DNA from: Pseudomonas jinjuensis
GTDB taxonomy: Bacteria; Pseudomonadota; Gammaproteobacteria; Pseudomonadales; Pseudomonadaceae
Reading direction: 5' to 3'
NCBI RefSeq assembly: GCF_900103845.1
Contig: NZ_FNIJ01000003.1
Location: 186,001-250,000 of the forward strand
Length of the DNA: 64,000 bases
Below, piece after piece: positions 10,275-22,649 of the stretch (position 1 is the first letter of the stretch; the number at the start of each line of letters is the position of its first letter). The notes beneath the pieces were generated by a model. That model saw only the letters and a program-made list of their open reading frames with translations, was not told the origin of the DNA and made no database searches. Position numbers and translations under genes: made by a program.

Positions 10275-10874
10275 ATGCTCATCACAGGTATCAAGAGCCG
10301 GCCCGTCTACGACGACCTGCGCCCGCTCGAAGGCGGCAAGCGGCACATCGTCGCCGGCCAGGGCAGCGGTGGCAGCGCCATGCTGCGTCTGCTGGCGGAC
10401 ATGCCGCGCACCGCGCCGATCAGCGTGCTCTATTCCACCGAATCCTTCTCCGGCCAGAACCACCTGGCAGCCCTGCGCGACATCGGCAACCTGGAGATCC
10501 AGGTATTCCCGAGCAACCAGGCGCTGGTCGAGGCCCTGCGCGTGCAGCTCGAAGAAGCGCGGATGGGCACCCGCCTGTACCTCTCCGGCTCGGAAAGCTT
10601 CATCGGCACCGCCATGCAGGCCGCCGACGCCTGCAACCTGAACAGGGACGAAGTGCTGCGCGAACACTGCGGCTCGTTCGTCCGCCGCGTCTGGTGCGTG
10701 CACTGCGACAGCTACACCGAGAACGTCACCCAGCGCGTCTTCGAGTGCCCGAGCTGCCAGGTGATGCTGGTGGTGCGCGACCACTATTCCCGCCGCCTGG
10801 CCGCCTTCCAGGCGGTCAAGGCCGATGCCGAAGTCCCCGGCGAGCTGCCGGAAGCCGAGGAGCTCGACACATGA
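10275..10874 (+). CDS. dmmA: Dimethylamine monooxygenase subunit, DmmA family
   Basis: The 199-residue protein begins MLITGIKSRPVYDDLRPLEG, which I recognise as the DmmA family of the bacterial dimethylamine monooxygenase (heme-dependent oxidative N-demethylase). It ends in a small metal-binding module with paired cysteines CVHC and CPSC (residues ~140-165), resembling a zinc ribbon or rubredoxin-like knuckle. It probably shuttles electrons or scaffolds the complex. The ATG follows GGAGGC. Its stop overlaps the reductase start by ATGA. The letter assignment of subunits differs between literature and databases, so the symbol is tentative. Confidence 0.8.
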   Translation: MLITGIKSRPVYDDLRPLEGGKRHIVAGQGSGGSAMLRLLADMPRTAPISVLYSTESFSGQNHLAALRDIGNLEIQVFPSNQALVEALRVQLEEARMGTRLYLSGSESFIGTAMQAADACNLNRDEVLREHCGSFVRRVWCVHCDSYTENVTQRVFECPSCQVMLVVRDHYSRRLAAFQAVKADAEVPGELPEAEELDT

Positions 10875-11839
10875 TCCAGAACAACGGAACCCTGCGCGTG
10901 CGCGTCGCGCGCACCGAGGACGTCACCCCGGACATCCGCCGCTTCACCCTGGTCTCCACCGACGGCACGCACCTGCCGCCGTTCTCCGGCGGCAGCAACA
11001 TCGTCGTGCTGATCCCGCATGCCGACGGCGTGCACCGCAACGCCTACTCGCTGATGAGCTCGCCGTACGACTCCAGCTCCTACCAGATCGCCGTGCGTCG
11101 TGTCGAAACCGGCCGTGGCGGTTCGAAGGCGATGCACGACAAGGTGAAGGAAGGCGACGAGCTGGAAATCAAGCTGCCGGTGAACCTCTTCCCGCTGAGC
11201 AAGCATGCGCGCCTGCACCTGTTCATCGCCGGCGGCGTGGGCATCACCCCGGTGTGCTCGCAGCTGGCCGAACTGCGCCTGACCGGCAAGCCGTTCGAAG
11301 TGCACCTGGCCGTGCGCGGCGCCGAACACGCGCGCCTGGGCCAGGAGCTGCAGCGCGAGTACGGCGACCGCGTGCGCCTGTACCACTTCGACCAGGGCGA
11401 GAAGCTGGACATCTCCGCCGTGCTGGCCGACCGCCCGCTGGGCAGCGACGTGTACGTCTGCGGCCCGGGCACCATGATCGATGACACCATCGCCAGCGCC
11501 CGCGCCCACGGCTGGACCGACAGCCACATCCACTACGAGAAGTTCCTCGAACAGGGCAGCAGCGGCGAGGCGTTCAGCGTCATCCTCGGCCGCAGCAACA
11601 CCACCATCGAGGTTTCGCCGGACCAGAGCATCCTCGAAGCGGTGGAAGCCGCCGGCTTTGATCTGCCCTACCTGTGCCGCGGCGGTGCCTGCGGCGAGTG
11701 CGAGACCGCGGTCCTGGAGCTGGACGGCGAGATCCTGCACACCGACGACTGGCTGTCGGACGAAGAGAAAGCCGCCAACAAGAAGATCATGCCCTGCATT
11801 TCGCGGGCGAAATGCTCGCGTCTGGTCATCGACGCCTGA
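10871..11839 (+). CDS. PDR/VanB-family reductase of the dimethylamine monooxygenase
   Basis: A 322-residue phthalate dioxygenase reductase-type protein. It has an N-terminal flavin-binding barrel (YSLMSSPYDSSSYQIAVRR), an NAD(P)H-binding domain (FIAGGVGITPVCSQL), and a C-terminal plant-type [2Fe-2S] ferredoxin with CRGGACGECETAV and a fourth cysteine in IMPCISRAKC. It would pass electrons from NAD(P)H via flavin and iron-sulfur to the heme subunit. The order FMN-NAD-Fe/S is that of PDR. It overlaps the DmmA-family gene by 4 nt and is 17 nt from the heme subunit gene, so the three form one operon. Confidence 0.88.
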   Translation: MIQNNGTLRVRVARTEDVTPDIRRFTLVSTDGTHLPPFSGGSNIVVLIPHADGVHRNAYSLMSSPYDSSSYQIAVRRVETGRGGSKAMHDKVKEGDELEIKLPVNLFPLSKHARLHLFIAGGVGITPVCSQLAELRLTGKPFEVHLAVRGAEHARLGQELQREYGDRVRLYHFDQGEKLDISAVLADRPLGSDVYVCGPGTMIDDTIASARAHGWTDSHIHYEKFLEQGSSGEAFSVILGRSNTTIEVSPDQSILEAVEAAGFDLPYLCRGGACGECETAVLELDGEILHTDDWLSDEEKAANKKIMPCISRAKCSRLVIDA

Positions 11840-11856
11840 GTGCCGGAGAACGAATC

Positions 11857-12873
11857 ATGACTATCCAGTTCCGCCCCGACGAAACCTATCGCGACGACTA
11901 CACCTTCGCCAACAGCCCCGAGTGCATCGCCCGCGCGCCCTTCCCGTTCCCGGACGACGAGTACATGTACTCGATGAACCTGGAGCCGCACGTCTCGGTC
12001 GGTGACGGTGCCTTCCGCGCCGCGTTCGACATCGACGAGCACTACATCAGCGAATGCCGCGACCGTGCGATCACCCTGGAGAAAGACCCGGGCATGCACT
12101 ACGTCTCCGCGCCGCACATGATGGAAGCGCAGTGGGACCTGCTCGAACTGATCATGGAGTCCTACGCCCGCGACTACCCGGAGTACTTCACCCTGGAAAA
12201 GGACGGCGCGCGCTGGCACTGGACCAACAAGCTGCTGAACATCGACGACACCTTCACCTTCGGCGACTGCGCCACTCTGCCCTACGAGCCGATGGAGTAC
12301 ATCACCCGCCAGGCCCAGGGCGACTGGGTGCTGCAGGAAGAGAAGGACGGCACCCTGTACTGGGGCGCCGGCATCGCCACCCAGCGCGCCGACTACTCGC
12401 TGCGCTTCAACCTCGGCATGGCCTGGCACGAGTACCACGGCCCGGTGCCGCTGGTGAAGGAAACCGGCATGCTCGACCGCGCGCTGAAGTTCCTTCTGCG
12501 CCTGCGCATCGGCCACCCGGTGCGCCGCCTGAACTGGTCGCTGACCGTCAACCCGCGCCTCGACGTTTCCGCCGAAAGCCTGCCGGACTGGGCGCCGGAC
12601 CGCGCCACGGTGACCGCCGAGAACGCCGGCAAGCTGGTCTACCTGCGCATCGAGCTGCAGCCGCTGCACCGCCTGCCGCGCAGCAACGCCATCGTCTTCC
12701 CGATCCGCACCTACCTGCTGAGCCTGGAAGAGATCGCCACCAACCCGGCCTGGGCCAAGCGCATGCACCGCGTGCTCAAGTCCCTGAAGCAGGACCTGGT
12801 GGACTACAAGGGCTTCACCCGCTACCGCGACGCGGCGGTGGAGTGGCTCTCCCAGTACGACGACGGCAAGTGA
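11857..12873 (+). CDS. Heme-dependent oxidative N-demethylase alpha subunit (DUF3445 family)
   Basis: The 338-residue protein belongs to the DUF3445/HODM alpha-subunit family, known from Pseudomonas mendocina as a PAS-fold heme enzyme that oxidatively demethylates secondary amines such as dimethylamine, giving methylamine and formaldehyde. The evidence is the family-typical MEAQWDLLELIMESYARDYP segment, the WHWTNKLLNIDDTF stretch and overall length. It needs the upstream reductase for electrons. Start ATG follows CGGAGAACGAATC. It is the last of three closely spaced genes; a hairpin with a T tract follows at 12913. No formaldehyde or methylamine pathway gene is inside the window. Confidence 0.87.
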   Translation: MTIQFRPDETYRDDYTFANSPECIARAPFPFPDDEYMYSMNLEPHVSVGDGAFRAAFDIDEHYISECRDRAITLEKDPGMHYVSAPHMMEAQWDLLELIMESYARDYPEYFTLEKDGARWHWTNKLLNIDDTFTFGDCATLPYEPMEYITRQAQGDWVLQEEKDGTLYWGAGIATQRADYSLRFNLGMAWHEYHGPVPLVKETGMLDRALKFLLRLRIGHPVRRLNWSLTVNPRLDVSAESLPDWAPDRATVTAENAGKLVYLRIELQPLHRLPRSNAIVFPIRTYLLSLEEIATNPAWAKRMHRVLKSLKQDLVDYKGFTRYRDAAVEWLSQYDDGK

Positions 12874-12912
12874 TGCCTCGCGTCTGACCAGGAACAACAG
12901 CCCGATGAGGGT

Positions 12913-12943
12913 ACCGGCGGACCGGTTGCGGCCCGCCGGTTTT
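12913..12943 (+). terminator. Hairpin with T run between the N-demethylase operon and the permease gene
   Basis: ACCGGCGG pairs with CCGCCGGT (8 bp, perfect, 12-nt loop) and is followed by TTT. It may end or attenuate transcription before the APC permease gene 33 bp on. Confidence 0.55.
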
Positions 12944-12975
12944 GCTCTGCCCAAAACTCAATGAGGAAAATAATT

Positions 12976-14505
12976 ATGAGTGGGTCCCCCGCCTCGCGTG
13001 CAGCTGCGGCCGTCGATCACGACGCCGAGCAGTTGAAGGCACTCGGTTACAGCTCCAATTTCGAACGCAGCATGAGCCTGTGGGAGAACTTCTCCCTCGG
13101 CTTCACCTACCTGTCGCCGGTGGTCGGCGTCTACACCCTGTTCGGCCTGTGCCTGGCCGCCGGTGGTCCGCCGATGTTCTGGACCTACCTGCTGATCGGC
13201 CTCGGCCAGCTGCTGGTGTGCCTGGTGTTCTGCGAAGTGGTTTCGCAGTTCCCGATTTCCGGTGGCGTCTACCCCTGGGCGCGGCGCCTGGTGGGCAAGC
13301 GCTGGGCGTGGATGGTGGGCTGGGTCTATGCCTGGGCGCTGTGCGCGTCGATCGCCGGCATCGCCGTGGGCGCCAGCCCGTACATGGCCGCCATGCTCGG
13401 CTTCGAGATGCACGGTGACGCGGCGATCGCCATCGCCCTCGGCCTGATCGCCATCTCCACCGTGCTCAACCTCAGCGGCACCAAGCTGCTCGCCCGCGTC
13501 GCCATGTTCGGCTTCATCTGCGAGCTGGGCGGCGCCCTGCTGGTCGGCGGCTACCTGCTGATCTTCGAGCGCCACAACGACTTCAGCGTGCTGTTCAACA
13601 CCTTCGACATCAGTATCGACGGCAGCTACTGGCCGGCCTTCCTCGCCGCTTCCCTGGCGGGCCTGTTCCAGTACTACGGCTTCGAGGCCTGCGGCGACGT
13701 CGCCGAGGAAACCCCGAACCCGGGCAGGATGATTCCGAAGACCATGCGCATGACCATCTACATCGGTGGCGCCGCCGCGATGTTCGCCTGCCTGGCGCTG
13801 ATCCTCTCGGTGCCGGACATCCAGGCCGTGATCAACGGCGAGGACACCGACCCGGTCAACACCATCCTCGCCAACGCCTTCGGCCCGGTCGGCTCGAAGC
13901 TGGTGATGGCGGTGGTGATGGTTTCCTTCGTTTCCTGCGTGCTGAGCCTGCAAGCCGCCGCCAGCCGCCTGCTGTTCGCCTACGCCCGCGACGAGATGAT
14001 CGTCGGCAGCGGCATGCTCAAGCGCCTGAACGACAACCACGTACCGGCCTTCGCGCTGATCGTGGCTGGCGTGATGCCGGCCGCCATCGTCTGCCTCGGC
14101 CTGTTCATGGCCGACGCCGTGGCCACCATCGTCGGCTTCGCCGCCATCGGCATCTACGTGTCGTTCCAGCTGATCGTGGTCGCCGCGCTGATCGCCCGCG
14201 CCAAGGGCTGGCTGCCGAGCGGCCAGTTCAGCCTCGGCAAGTGGGGTCTGATCGTCAACGTCGCCGCGCTGGTCTACGGCGTCGCCGCGATCACCAACAT
14301 GGTCTGGCCGCGCACTCCGGATGCGCCCTGGTACATGAACTACTCGATGATCCTGACCACCGCCGTGGTGCTCGGCGCCGGCCTGGTCTACATGCTGCTG
14401 GCCAGGCCCTACGACCGCGGCACCGCCCCGGCGGGCGACGCCCACAGGATCTCCGGCCGCCAACCATCCGCGCGCGCTTCGGGCGCGCTCGCGGACCCGG
14501 CTTGA
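12976..14505 (+). CDS. APC family amino acid/amine permease
   Basis: A 509-residue permease with about twelve hydrophobic segments. The N-terminal SLWENFSLGFTYLSPVVGVY and PISGGVYPWARRLVGKRWAW are typical of the APC superfamily, in the branch of eukaryote-like amine/choline/GABA permeases. An acidic AEETPNPGRMIPKTM loop follows. Placement right after the dimethylamine monooxygenase genes suggests import of a methylated or other amine, which is inference. The ATG at 12976 was preferred to one at 12961 because the stretch ATGAGGA just upstream serves as the ribosome site. A strong intrinsic terminator follows at 14591. Confidence 0.85.
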   Translation: MSGSPASRAAAAVDHDAEQLKALGYSSNFERSMSLWENFSLGFTYLSPVVGVYTLFGLCLAAGGPPMFWTYLLIGLGQLLVCLVFCEVVSQFPISGGVYPWARRLVGKRWAWMVGWVYAWALCASIAGIAVGASPYMAAMLGFEMHGDAAIAIALGLIAISTVLNLSGTKLLARVAMFGFICELGGALLVGGYLLIFERHNDFSVLFNTFDISIDGSYWPAFLAASLAGLFQYYGFEACGDVAEETPNPGRMIPKTMRMTIYIGGAAAMFACLALILSVPDIQAVINGEDTDPVNTILANAFGPVGSKLVMAVVMVSFVSCVLSLQAAASRLLFAYARDEMIVGSGMLKRLNDNHVPAFALIVAGVMPAAIVCLGLFMADAVATIVGFAAIGIYVSFQLIVVAALIARAKGWLPSGQFSLGKWGLIVNVAALVYGVAAITNMVWPRTPDAPWYMNYSMILTTAVVLGAGLVYMLLARPYDRGTAPAGDAHRISGRQPSARASGALADPA

Positions 14506-14590
14506 TTGCAACGTTGACGCAGTTCGGGCCTTACGCCTGAGGGGCGCGTCAGGCTCCCTGCATCCCCTGTAGAGAGCCGATACGTTTGCG

Positions 14591-14630
14591 AACGGGCTTG
14601 CCAATCCCTGAATGGCAAGCCCGTTTTTTT
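14591..14630 (+). terminator. Rho-independent terminator after the APC permease
   Basis: A perfect 13-bp stem AACGGGCTTGCCA / TGGCAAGCCCGTT with a 9-nt loop is followed by seven T residues. It ends the plus-strand operon 85 bp after the permease stop. Confidence 0.92.
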
Positions 14631-14660
14631 ATTTTTGCGGTGCCGCGCGGGGCTGCCTTT

Positions 14661-17381
<2,721 letters not shown>

Positions 17382-17385
<4 letters not shown>

Positions 17386-17453
17386 GATGGGTTGAGCGCA
17401 GCGATATCCATGCCGCCGCGACGATGGGAATCGCTGCGCTCATCCCATCCTAC
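17382..17453. repeat. Second type of dispersed palindrome (GTAGGATGGG type)
   Basis: Outer arms GTAGGATGGGTTGAGCGCAG and its near-complement ATCGCTGCGCTCATCCCATC form a long imperfect stem with a ~27-nt loop. It differs from the REP unit in sequence but shares the GTAGGA/TCCTAC ends. It supplies the TAG stop for the upstream gene. Confidence 0.8.
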
Positions 17454-17468
17454 GAACAACCCACAAAC

Positions 17469-17494
17469 GAAAACCGCGCCTCATGGCGCGGTTC
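17469..17494 (-). terminator. Rho-independent terminator of tonB
   Basis: AACCGCGCC / GGCGCGGTT forms a 9-bp stem with a 4-nt loop. On the minus strand it is followed by TTTCGTTTG and lies 22 bp after the tonB stop. Confidence 0.8.
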
Positions 17495-17515
17495 TCGTAT
17501 CCCCGGACAATCAGC

Positions 17516-18568
17516 TCAGCGCCGACTCTCCAGCTTGAAGAAGAACACCTTGGTCGCCTGCCGCGCGACGATCCGGCCGCCGCTGACGCGCGGCTCGAAG
17601 CGCCACTTGGCCATGGCCTGGCGCACGGCGTTGTCGAACATGCGCACCGGCATGGACTCCAGCACCTGGATGTCGTCGATGCGGCCGTCGCTGGTGATGG
17701 TGAACAGCACCTTCACCCGGCCTTCGATGCCACGGCTGAGGGCCATGCGCGGGTAGACCGGCGGGTCCATGCGCAGCGGCTTGATGTCGCTGTCGTTGAG
17801 GCTGCCGGTGGGCAGGCCGGCCGGGCCCTGGGCGCCGCTCGGGGCGGTCTGCGCGCCGGGCGTGCTCTGCCCGACCACCGGCGCGGCGGGCGGCGGCGGA
17901 GGTGCGGGCGGGGTCGGCTGGGCGGAAGTCTCCTGCACCGGCTCGGGTTCCGGTTCCGGCTTGGGTTTCGGCTTCGGCTTGGGCGCGACCTTGGGCACGG
18001 CCTTCTCGACCGGCTTGGGTTTCGGCTTGGGCTTTTCCACCGGTTTCGGCGGTTCCACCGGCTTGGGCGGCTCGGGTTTCGGCGGTTCCGGCTCGGGCGG
18101 CGGCGGGACGGGTTCGGGCGCGGCGGCCGGCGGCTGCGGGGTCGGCTCGGGCTTCTTCTCCAGCTGGACGAAGTTCACCTGCATGCTCTTCGGCATCTCG
18201 CCGTGGCCGAGGTTGAGTTCGCTCGGCGTCGGCATCACCCACACCAGCGCGCCGACGATGGCGATGTGCATGGCGACGGCCAGCCCGGAGGACTTCGCCC
18301 AGCCGGCGGAACGCTTCGGCTCCTCGCCCTCTTCCACGCCCTCCACCGGGGCGGCGTAGGGAATCAGCACTTCCTCGCATGCGGTGACGTCCTCGTCCCG
18401 CCGGCTGCCGGCACAGCTCACCAGACGCAGCGTCGCCTCGTTGACCCGCTGGGCGGCGACGTGAGGCAGGGCCAGGCCTTCGTCCCCGGTGCCGGGGGAT
18501 GCGGTTTTGTCGGCGGCGGACGCGGAAAGAACGATGCCCGCCGCTGAGCGAGAGTGCGATGACGACAT
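17516..18568 (-). CDS. tonB: Energy transducer TonB (TonB1 type)
   Basis: The 350-residue protein couples the inner-membrane proton motive force to outer-membrane siderophore and vitamin receptors through ExbB/ExbD. It carries a ~90-residue cytoplasmic N-terminal extension typical of Pseudomonas TonB1, a single membrane helix at ~93-112 (with the conserved His in AMHIAI), a long Pro-Lys/Pro-Glu spacer (~135-215) and a C-terminal TonB domain with YPRMALSRGIEGRV and WRFEP. No exbB/exbD genes accompany it, as usual for this locus. A Fur-box-like site lies 43 bp upstream, fitting iron repression. Confidence 0.95.
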   Translation of the reverse strand: MSSSHSRSAAGIVLSASAADKTASPGTGDEGLALPHVAAQRVNEATLRLVSCAGSRRDEDVTACEEVLIPYAAPVEGVEEGEEPKRSAGWAKSSGLAVAMHIAIVGALVWVMPTPSELNLGHGEMPKSMQVNFVQLEKKPEPTPQPPAAAPEPVPPPPEPEPPKPEPPKPVEPPKPVEKPKPKPKPVEKAVPKVAPKPKPKPKPEPEPEPVQETSAQPTPPAPPPPPAAPVVGQSTPGAQTAPSGAQGPAGLPTGSLNDSDIKPLRMDPPVYPRMALSRGIEGRVKVLFTITSDGRIDDIQVLESMPVRMFDNAVRQAMAKWRFEPRVSGGRIVARQATKVFFFKLESRR

Positions 18569-18608
18569 GGGGGAAGGCCTACGAAAATGGGGGCACGAAG
18601 CACTATCT

Positions 18609-18629
18609 TCTGATAATTATTATCATTCA
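18609..18629 (-). promoter_or_regulatory. Fur box upstream of tonB
   Basis: TGATAATTATTATCATT is an AT-rich near-palindrome that matches the classic GATAATGATAATCATTATC Fur site closely and sits 43-60 bp before the tonB start, in otherwise GC-rich DNA. Iron-dependent repression of tonB is expected. Confidence 0.8.
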
Positions 18630-18649
18630 GTAGGGCGACAAGGGCAACC

Positions 18650-19615
18650 TCAGCCGCCGGGCGGGGGCGTGGCACAGCGTAGCAGCCCGTCGTGCAGTGC
18701 CCGGGCGTCCGGTTCGCGGTCGAAGATCAGCTCGATGCGGCTGTCGCGGCGCCAGGCGCTGTCCTGCCAGCCGCCGTCGCCGGCGACCCGGTTGCAGGCC
18801 TGCCAGCCGTCCTCGCAATGCAGCACCGCCTTGGCCCGCAGCAGGCCGGCAAGTCCGGCCAGCCAGGCGTCCAGCTGTGCGCGGCGGAAGCGCCAGTCGC
18901 GATGGAAGCGCCAGCCGACGGCATGCCGGCCGTCCGCCGAATGACTGTGGCGCAGCGGATGCTCGCGCAGCAGCACGCTGGCCGGCGCCGCGCCCGCTGC
19001 CTGCGGCGGCTCGGCTGCTTCGGCAGGGACCGCCTGCATGGGCAGCTCGCTCAATGAAAGTTCGCCCTGGCTGGTCCAGCGCAGCGGCAGCTCCGGCAGT
19101 TGCCCCTGCACCCGCCGGCGCGCCGCGTCGTCGAGTCCTTCCGCCTTGTTCAGCAGCAGCAGGGCGGCATCGGCGAGCGCCTCGCGCTGGCTCTGCGGCA
19201 ACTCGGCGCCGGCGGCGAGCGCCGCCGCGTCCAGTACCAGCAGCGTCGGCTGCAGCGCCAGCACGCCCTGCCACGGCGGCTCGCGCAGCTGTTTCAGCAA
19301 CTGCGCCGGATGACCGAGGCCGGAGGGTTCGATGAACAGCCGGTCCGGCCGCGCCTTGCGCAGCAGGCGCGACAGGCCGACCTGGAAGGGCACGCCATTG
19401 ACGCAGCACAGGCAGCCGCCGGCGACTTCGCCGAGGGCGACGCCGTCGGCATCGGTGGCGAGCAGCGCGGCATCCAGCCCGACCTGGCCGAACTCGTTGA
19501 CCAGCACCGCCCAGCGCTCGCCGGCGGGACGCTGGCCGAGCAGGTGGCGGATCAGGCTGGTCTTGCCGGCGCCGAGCGGGCCGCCGATCACATGGGTGGG
19601 GATCTGTCTGAGCAT
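18650..19615 (-). CDS. COG0523 (CobW/YeiR-type) GTPase
   Basis: The 321-residue G3E GTPase has Walker A GGPLGAGKTSLI, the metal-binding GCLCC motif, a Walker B-like segment RLFIEPSGLGHP, and the base-recognition LLNKAEGLD. C-terminal CobW domain is present. These proteins load or traffic metals; in this context zinc is likely because a second COG0523 gene, dksA2 and folE2 are close by. It precedes tonB on the same strand with 81 bp between. ATG at 19615 (MLRQIPTHVIGG) was preferred over an upstream in-frame start because the P-loop then sits at the usual distance from the N-terminus. Confidence 0.85.
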   Translation of the reverse strand: MLRQIPTHVIGGPLGAGKTSLIRHLLGQRPAGERWAVLVNEFGQVGLDAALLATDADGVALGEVAGGCLCCVNGVPFQVGLSRLLRKARPDRLFIEPSGLGHPAQLLKQLREPPWQGVLALQPTLLVLDAAALAAGAELPQSQREALADAALLLLNKAEGLDDAARRRVQGQLPELPLRWTSQGELSLSELPMQAVPAEAAEPPQAAGAAPASVLLREHPLRHSHSADGRHAVGWRFHRDWRFRRAQLDAWLAGLAGLLRAKAVLHCEDGWQACNRVAGDGGWQDSAWRRDSRIELIFDREPDARALHDGLLRCATPPPGG

Positions 19616-19690
19616 CGGCCTATGGTGCCGCCTGACGTGCACGGGGAAAAGCGCTAGAGTCCTGCGTTCCTTCCAGCGGACCGGTCATCC

Positions 19691-20040
19691 ATGCGCCTGA
19701 CGGCTCTCCTCCTGCTCACCGCCCTGCCCCTGCTCGCCCACGGCGAGGCCTGCGTCGTGCACAGCCAGGGGCGGAACGTCGACGTGAAGGTCTGCCAGGA
19801 GAACCGCAGCATCCCGGCGAAGCTGTTCCGCGACGGCTTCTGCCAGCCGCAGCTGCAGGGCCAGAAGGTCGAGGTGCGCTACGCCGACAGCTGCCCGGCC
19901 GGCGCCTTCGGCATCTGCCGCGACGCCCGGGTGCCGAACACGCCCTACCGGCAGGACATCCACTACTACGGCGTGGCCAGCGACGCGCGCTTCCTCGAAC
20001 CCTTCTGCGCGAGCCAGAGCCAGGGCAAGTGGCAGCAGCC

Positions 20041-20044
<4 letters not shown>
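19691..20044 (+). CDS. Small exported cysteine-containing protein of unknown function
   Basis: A 117-residue protein with a clear signal peptide ([20 protein letters not shown], cleavage near residue 19) and six cysteines in the mature part, suggesting disulfides in the periplasm. I recognise no domain. It is divergent from the COG0523 gene and its stop overlaps the stop of the next minus-strand gene by 4 nt. Homologues occupy the same position in other Pseudomonas genomes, as far as I recall, but without known role. Its location among zinc-related genes is suggestive only. Confidence 0.75.
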
Positions 20045-21263
<1,219 letters not shown>

Positions 21264-21264
<1 letters not shown>

Positions 21265-21668
21265 CAGGTTTCGCGCAGATGCAGTTCGCGCCGTTCCTGG
21301 CGCTCCTTGGCCTCCACGCAGAGGGTGGCGGTCGGCCGCAGCAGCAGGCGGCGCAGCCCGATGGGCTCGCCGGTCTCCTCGCACCAGCCGTACTCGCCGC
21401 GGGCCAGGCGCTCCAGCGCGTGGTCGATCTTGTCGAGCAGGCGCTTTTCCCGCTCCAGCAGGCGCAGCTGCCATTGCCGCTGTTCCTCGCGGCTGGCCAT
21501 GTCGGCCTCGTCGCTGGGCCGCTCGTCGTCGCGCAGCTCGCCGAACTCGCCGTCGATGCGCGCCCGCAGGGCCTCCCGCTGCGCCAGCAGCAAATCGCGG
21601 AAATAGGCCTGCTGCGCGTCGCTCATGTAGGCGGCGGCGGGTTGGGCAAGCAGTTCCTGTTCGGTCAC
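21264..21668 (-). CDS. dksA2: DksA2, zinc-finger-less DksA paralogue
   Basis: The 134-residue protein has the DksA/TraR coiled-coil with the [11 protein letters not shown] tip and a C-terminal globular end. The four-cysteine finger of DksA is reduced to WCEET...TLCVEA, i.e. two cysteines with Thr and Ala replacing the others, as described for P. aeruginosa DksA2, which replaces DksA when zinc is scarce. It binds RNA polymerase and assists (p)ppGpp. Start is GTG at 21668 with GGAGA six nt upstream. Divergent from folE2 over a Zur-like palindrome. Confidence 0.93.
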
Positions 21669-21691
21669 GGCGGTCTCCGGCAGCGTCTTTT

Positions 21692-21711
21692 TAATGTTAT
21701 ATTATAACAAT
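21692..21711. promoter_or_regulatory. Zur box between dksA2 and folE2
   Basis: AATGTTATATTATAACAATT is a near-perfect palindrome centred on GTTATATTATAAC and closely resembles the gamma-proteobacterial Zur consensus. It lies 24 bp before dksA2 and 31 bp before folE2, so one site may repress both directions under zinc sufficiency. Confidence 0.82.
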
Positions 21712-21741
21712 TCAAAAGCCGCAAACCGACGACGCCACGCC

Positions 21742-22638
21742 ATGACCGCATTCGTTCTTCCGGATATCGCCAGCCAGCCGGCGACCACTTCCATCGCCCT
21801 CGACTGGGTCGGCATGCAGGGCATCGCCGTGCCGGTCCGCCTGGCCGGCGAGCGCATCGCCGCGCTGGCCGACGCCGGCGTCAGCCTGGACGCCGCCGAG
21901 GCGCGGGGCATCCACATGTCGCGCCTGTACCTGGCCCTCGGCCGCCTGGAAAGCCATGAGCTGACCCCGGCGCTGCTGCACTCGGTGCTGGAGGAATTCC
22001 TCGCCAGCCATGCCGGGCTGTCGCGGCGCGCCAGCCTGCACCTGGGTTTCGACGCGCTGCTGCGGCGTCCCGCGCTGGTGAGTCCGCTGAGCGGCTGGAA
22101 GCGCTATCCCTGCGAGCTGCTGGCCAGCCTGGACGGCGACGCGCTGCAGGTCGAACTGCGCATGCAGATCGCCTATTCCTCGACCTGTCCCTGCTCCGCC
22201 GCGCTGGCCCGGCAGCTGATCCAGCAACGCTTCGACGACGACTTCGCCGGCCGGCCCCTCGACCATGCCGGCGTGCGCGCCTGGCTCGGCGGCAGCCAGG
22301 GCATAGTCGCCACGCCGCACAGCCAGCGCAGCACGGCGGACCTGCGCCTGCAGCTGGAGCCGACGCTCGCCGCGCTACCGCTGGAAGCGCTGATCGACAG
22401 CGCCGAGACCAGCCTCGGCACCGCCGTGCAGACCGCGGTGAAGCGCGCCGACGAGCAGGCCTTCGCCCTGGCCAACGGGCAGAACCTGATGTTCTGCGAG
22501 GACGCCGCGCGCCGCCTGCACCAGGCGCTGACGGCACGGCCGGAGGTGGCCGCCTTCGAGCTGCGGGTGGTGCACGCGGAGAGCCTGCACGCCCACGACG
22601 CGGTGGCGCTCAGCCGCTGGCGGCGGGAAACGGCATGA
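21742..22638 (+). CDS. folE2: GTP cyclohydrolase FolE2 (type IB)
   Basis: The 298-residue protein is the zinc-independent GTP cyclohydrolase that makes 7,8-dihydroneopterin triphosphate for folate synthesis when zinc-dependent FolE lacks metal. Family segments seen include SIALDWVGMQGIAVPV at the N-terminus, the metal-ligand cysteine in SSTCPCSAALARQL, and the C-terminal FELRVVHAESLHAHDAVA. The ATG at 21742 gives the family's usual N-terminus; an in-frame ATG upstream would run through the Zur site. Likely Zur-repressed. Confidence 0.94.
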   Translation: MTAFVLPDIASQPATTSIALDWVGMQGIAVPVRLAGERIAALADAGVSLDAAEARGIHMSRLYLALGRLESHELTPALLHSVLEEFLASHAGLSRRASLHLGFDALLRRPALVSPLSGWKRYPCELLASLDGDALQVELRMQIAYSSTCPCSAALARQLIQQRFDDDFAGRPLDHAGVRAWLGGSQGIVATPHSQRSTADLRLQLEPTLAALPLEALIDSAETSLGTAVQTAVKRADEQAFALANGQNLMFCEDAARRLHQALTARPEVAAFELRVVHAESLHAHDAVALSRWRRETA

Positions 22639-22649
22639 GCGGCGTGGAC

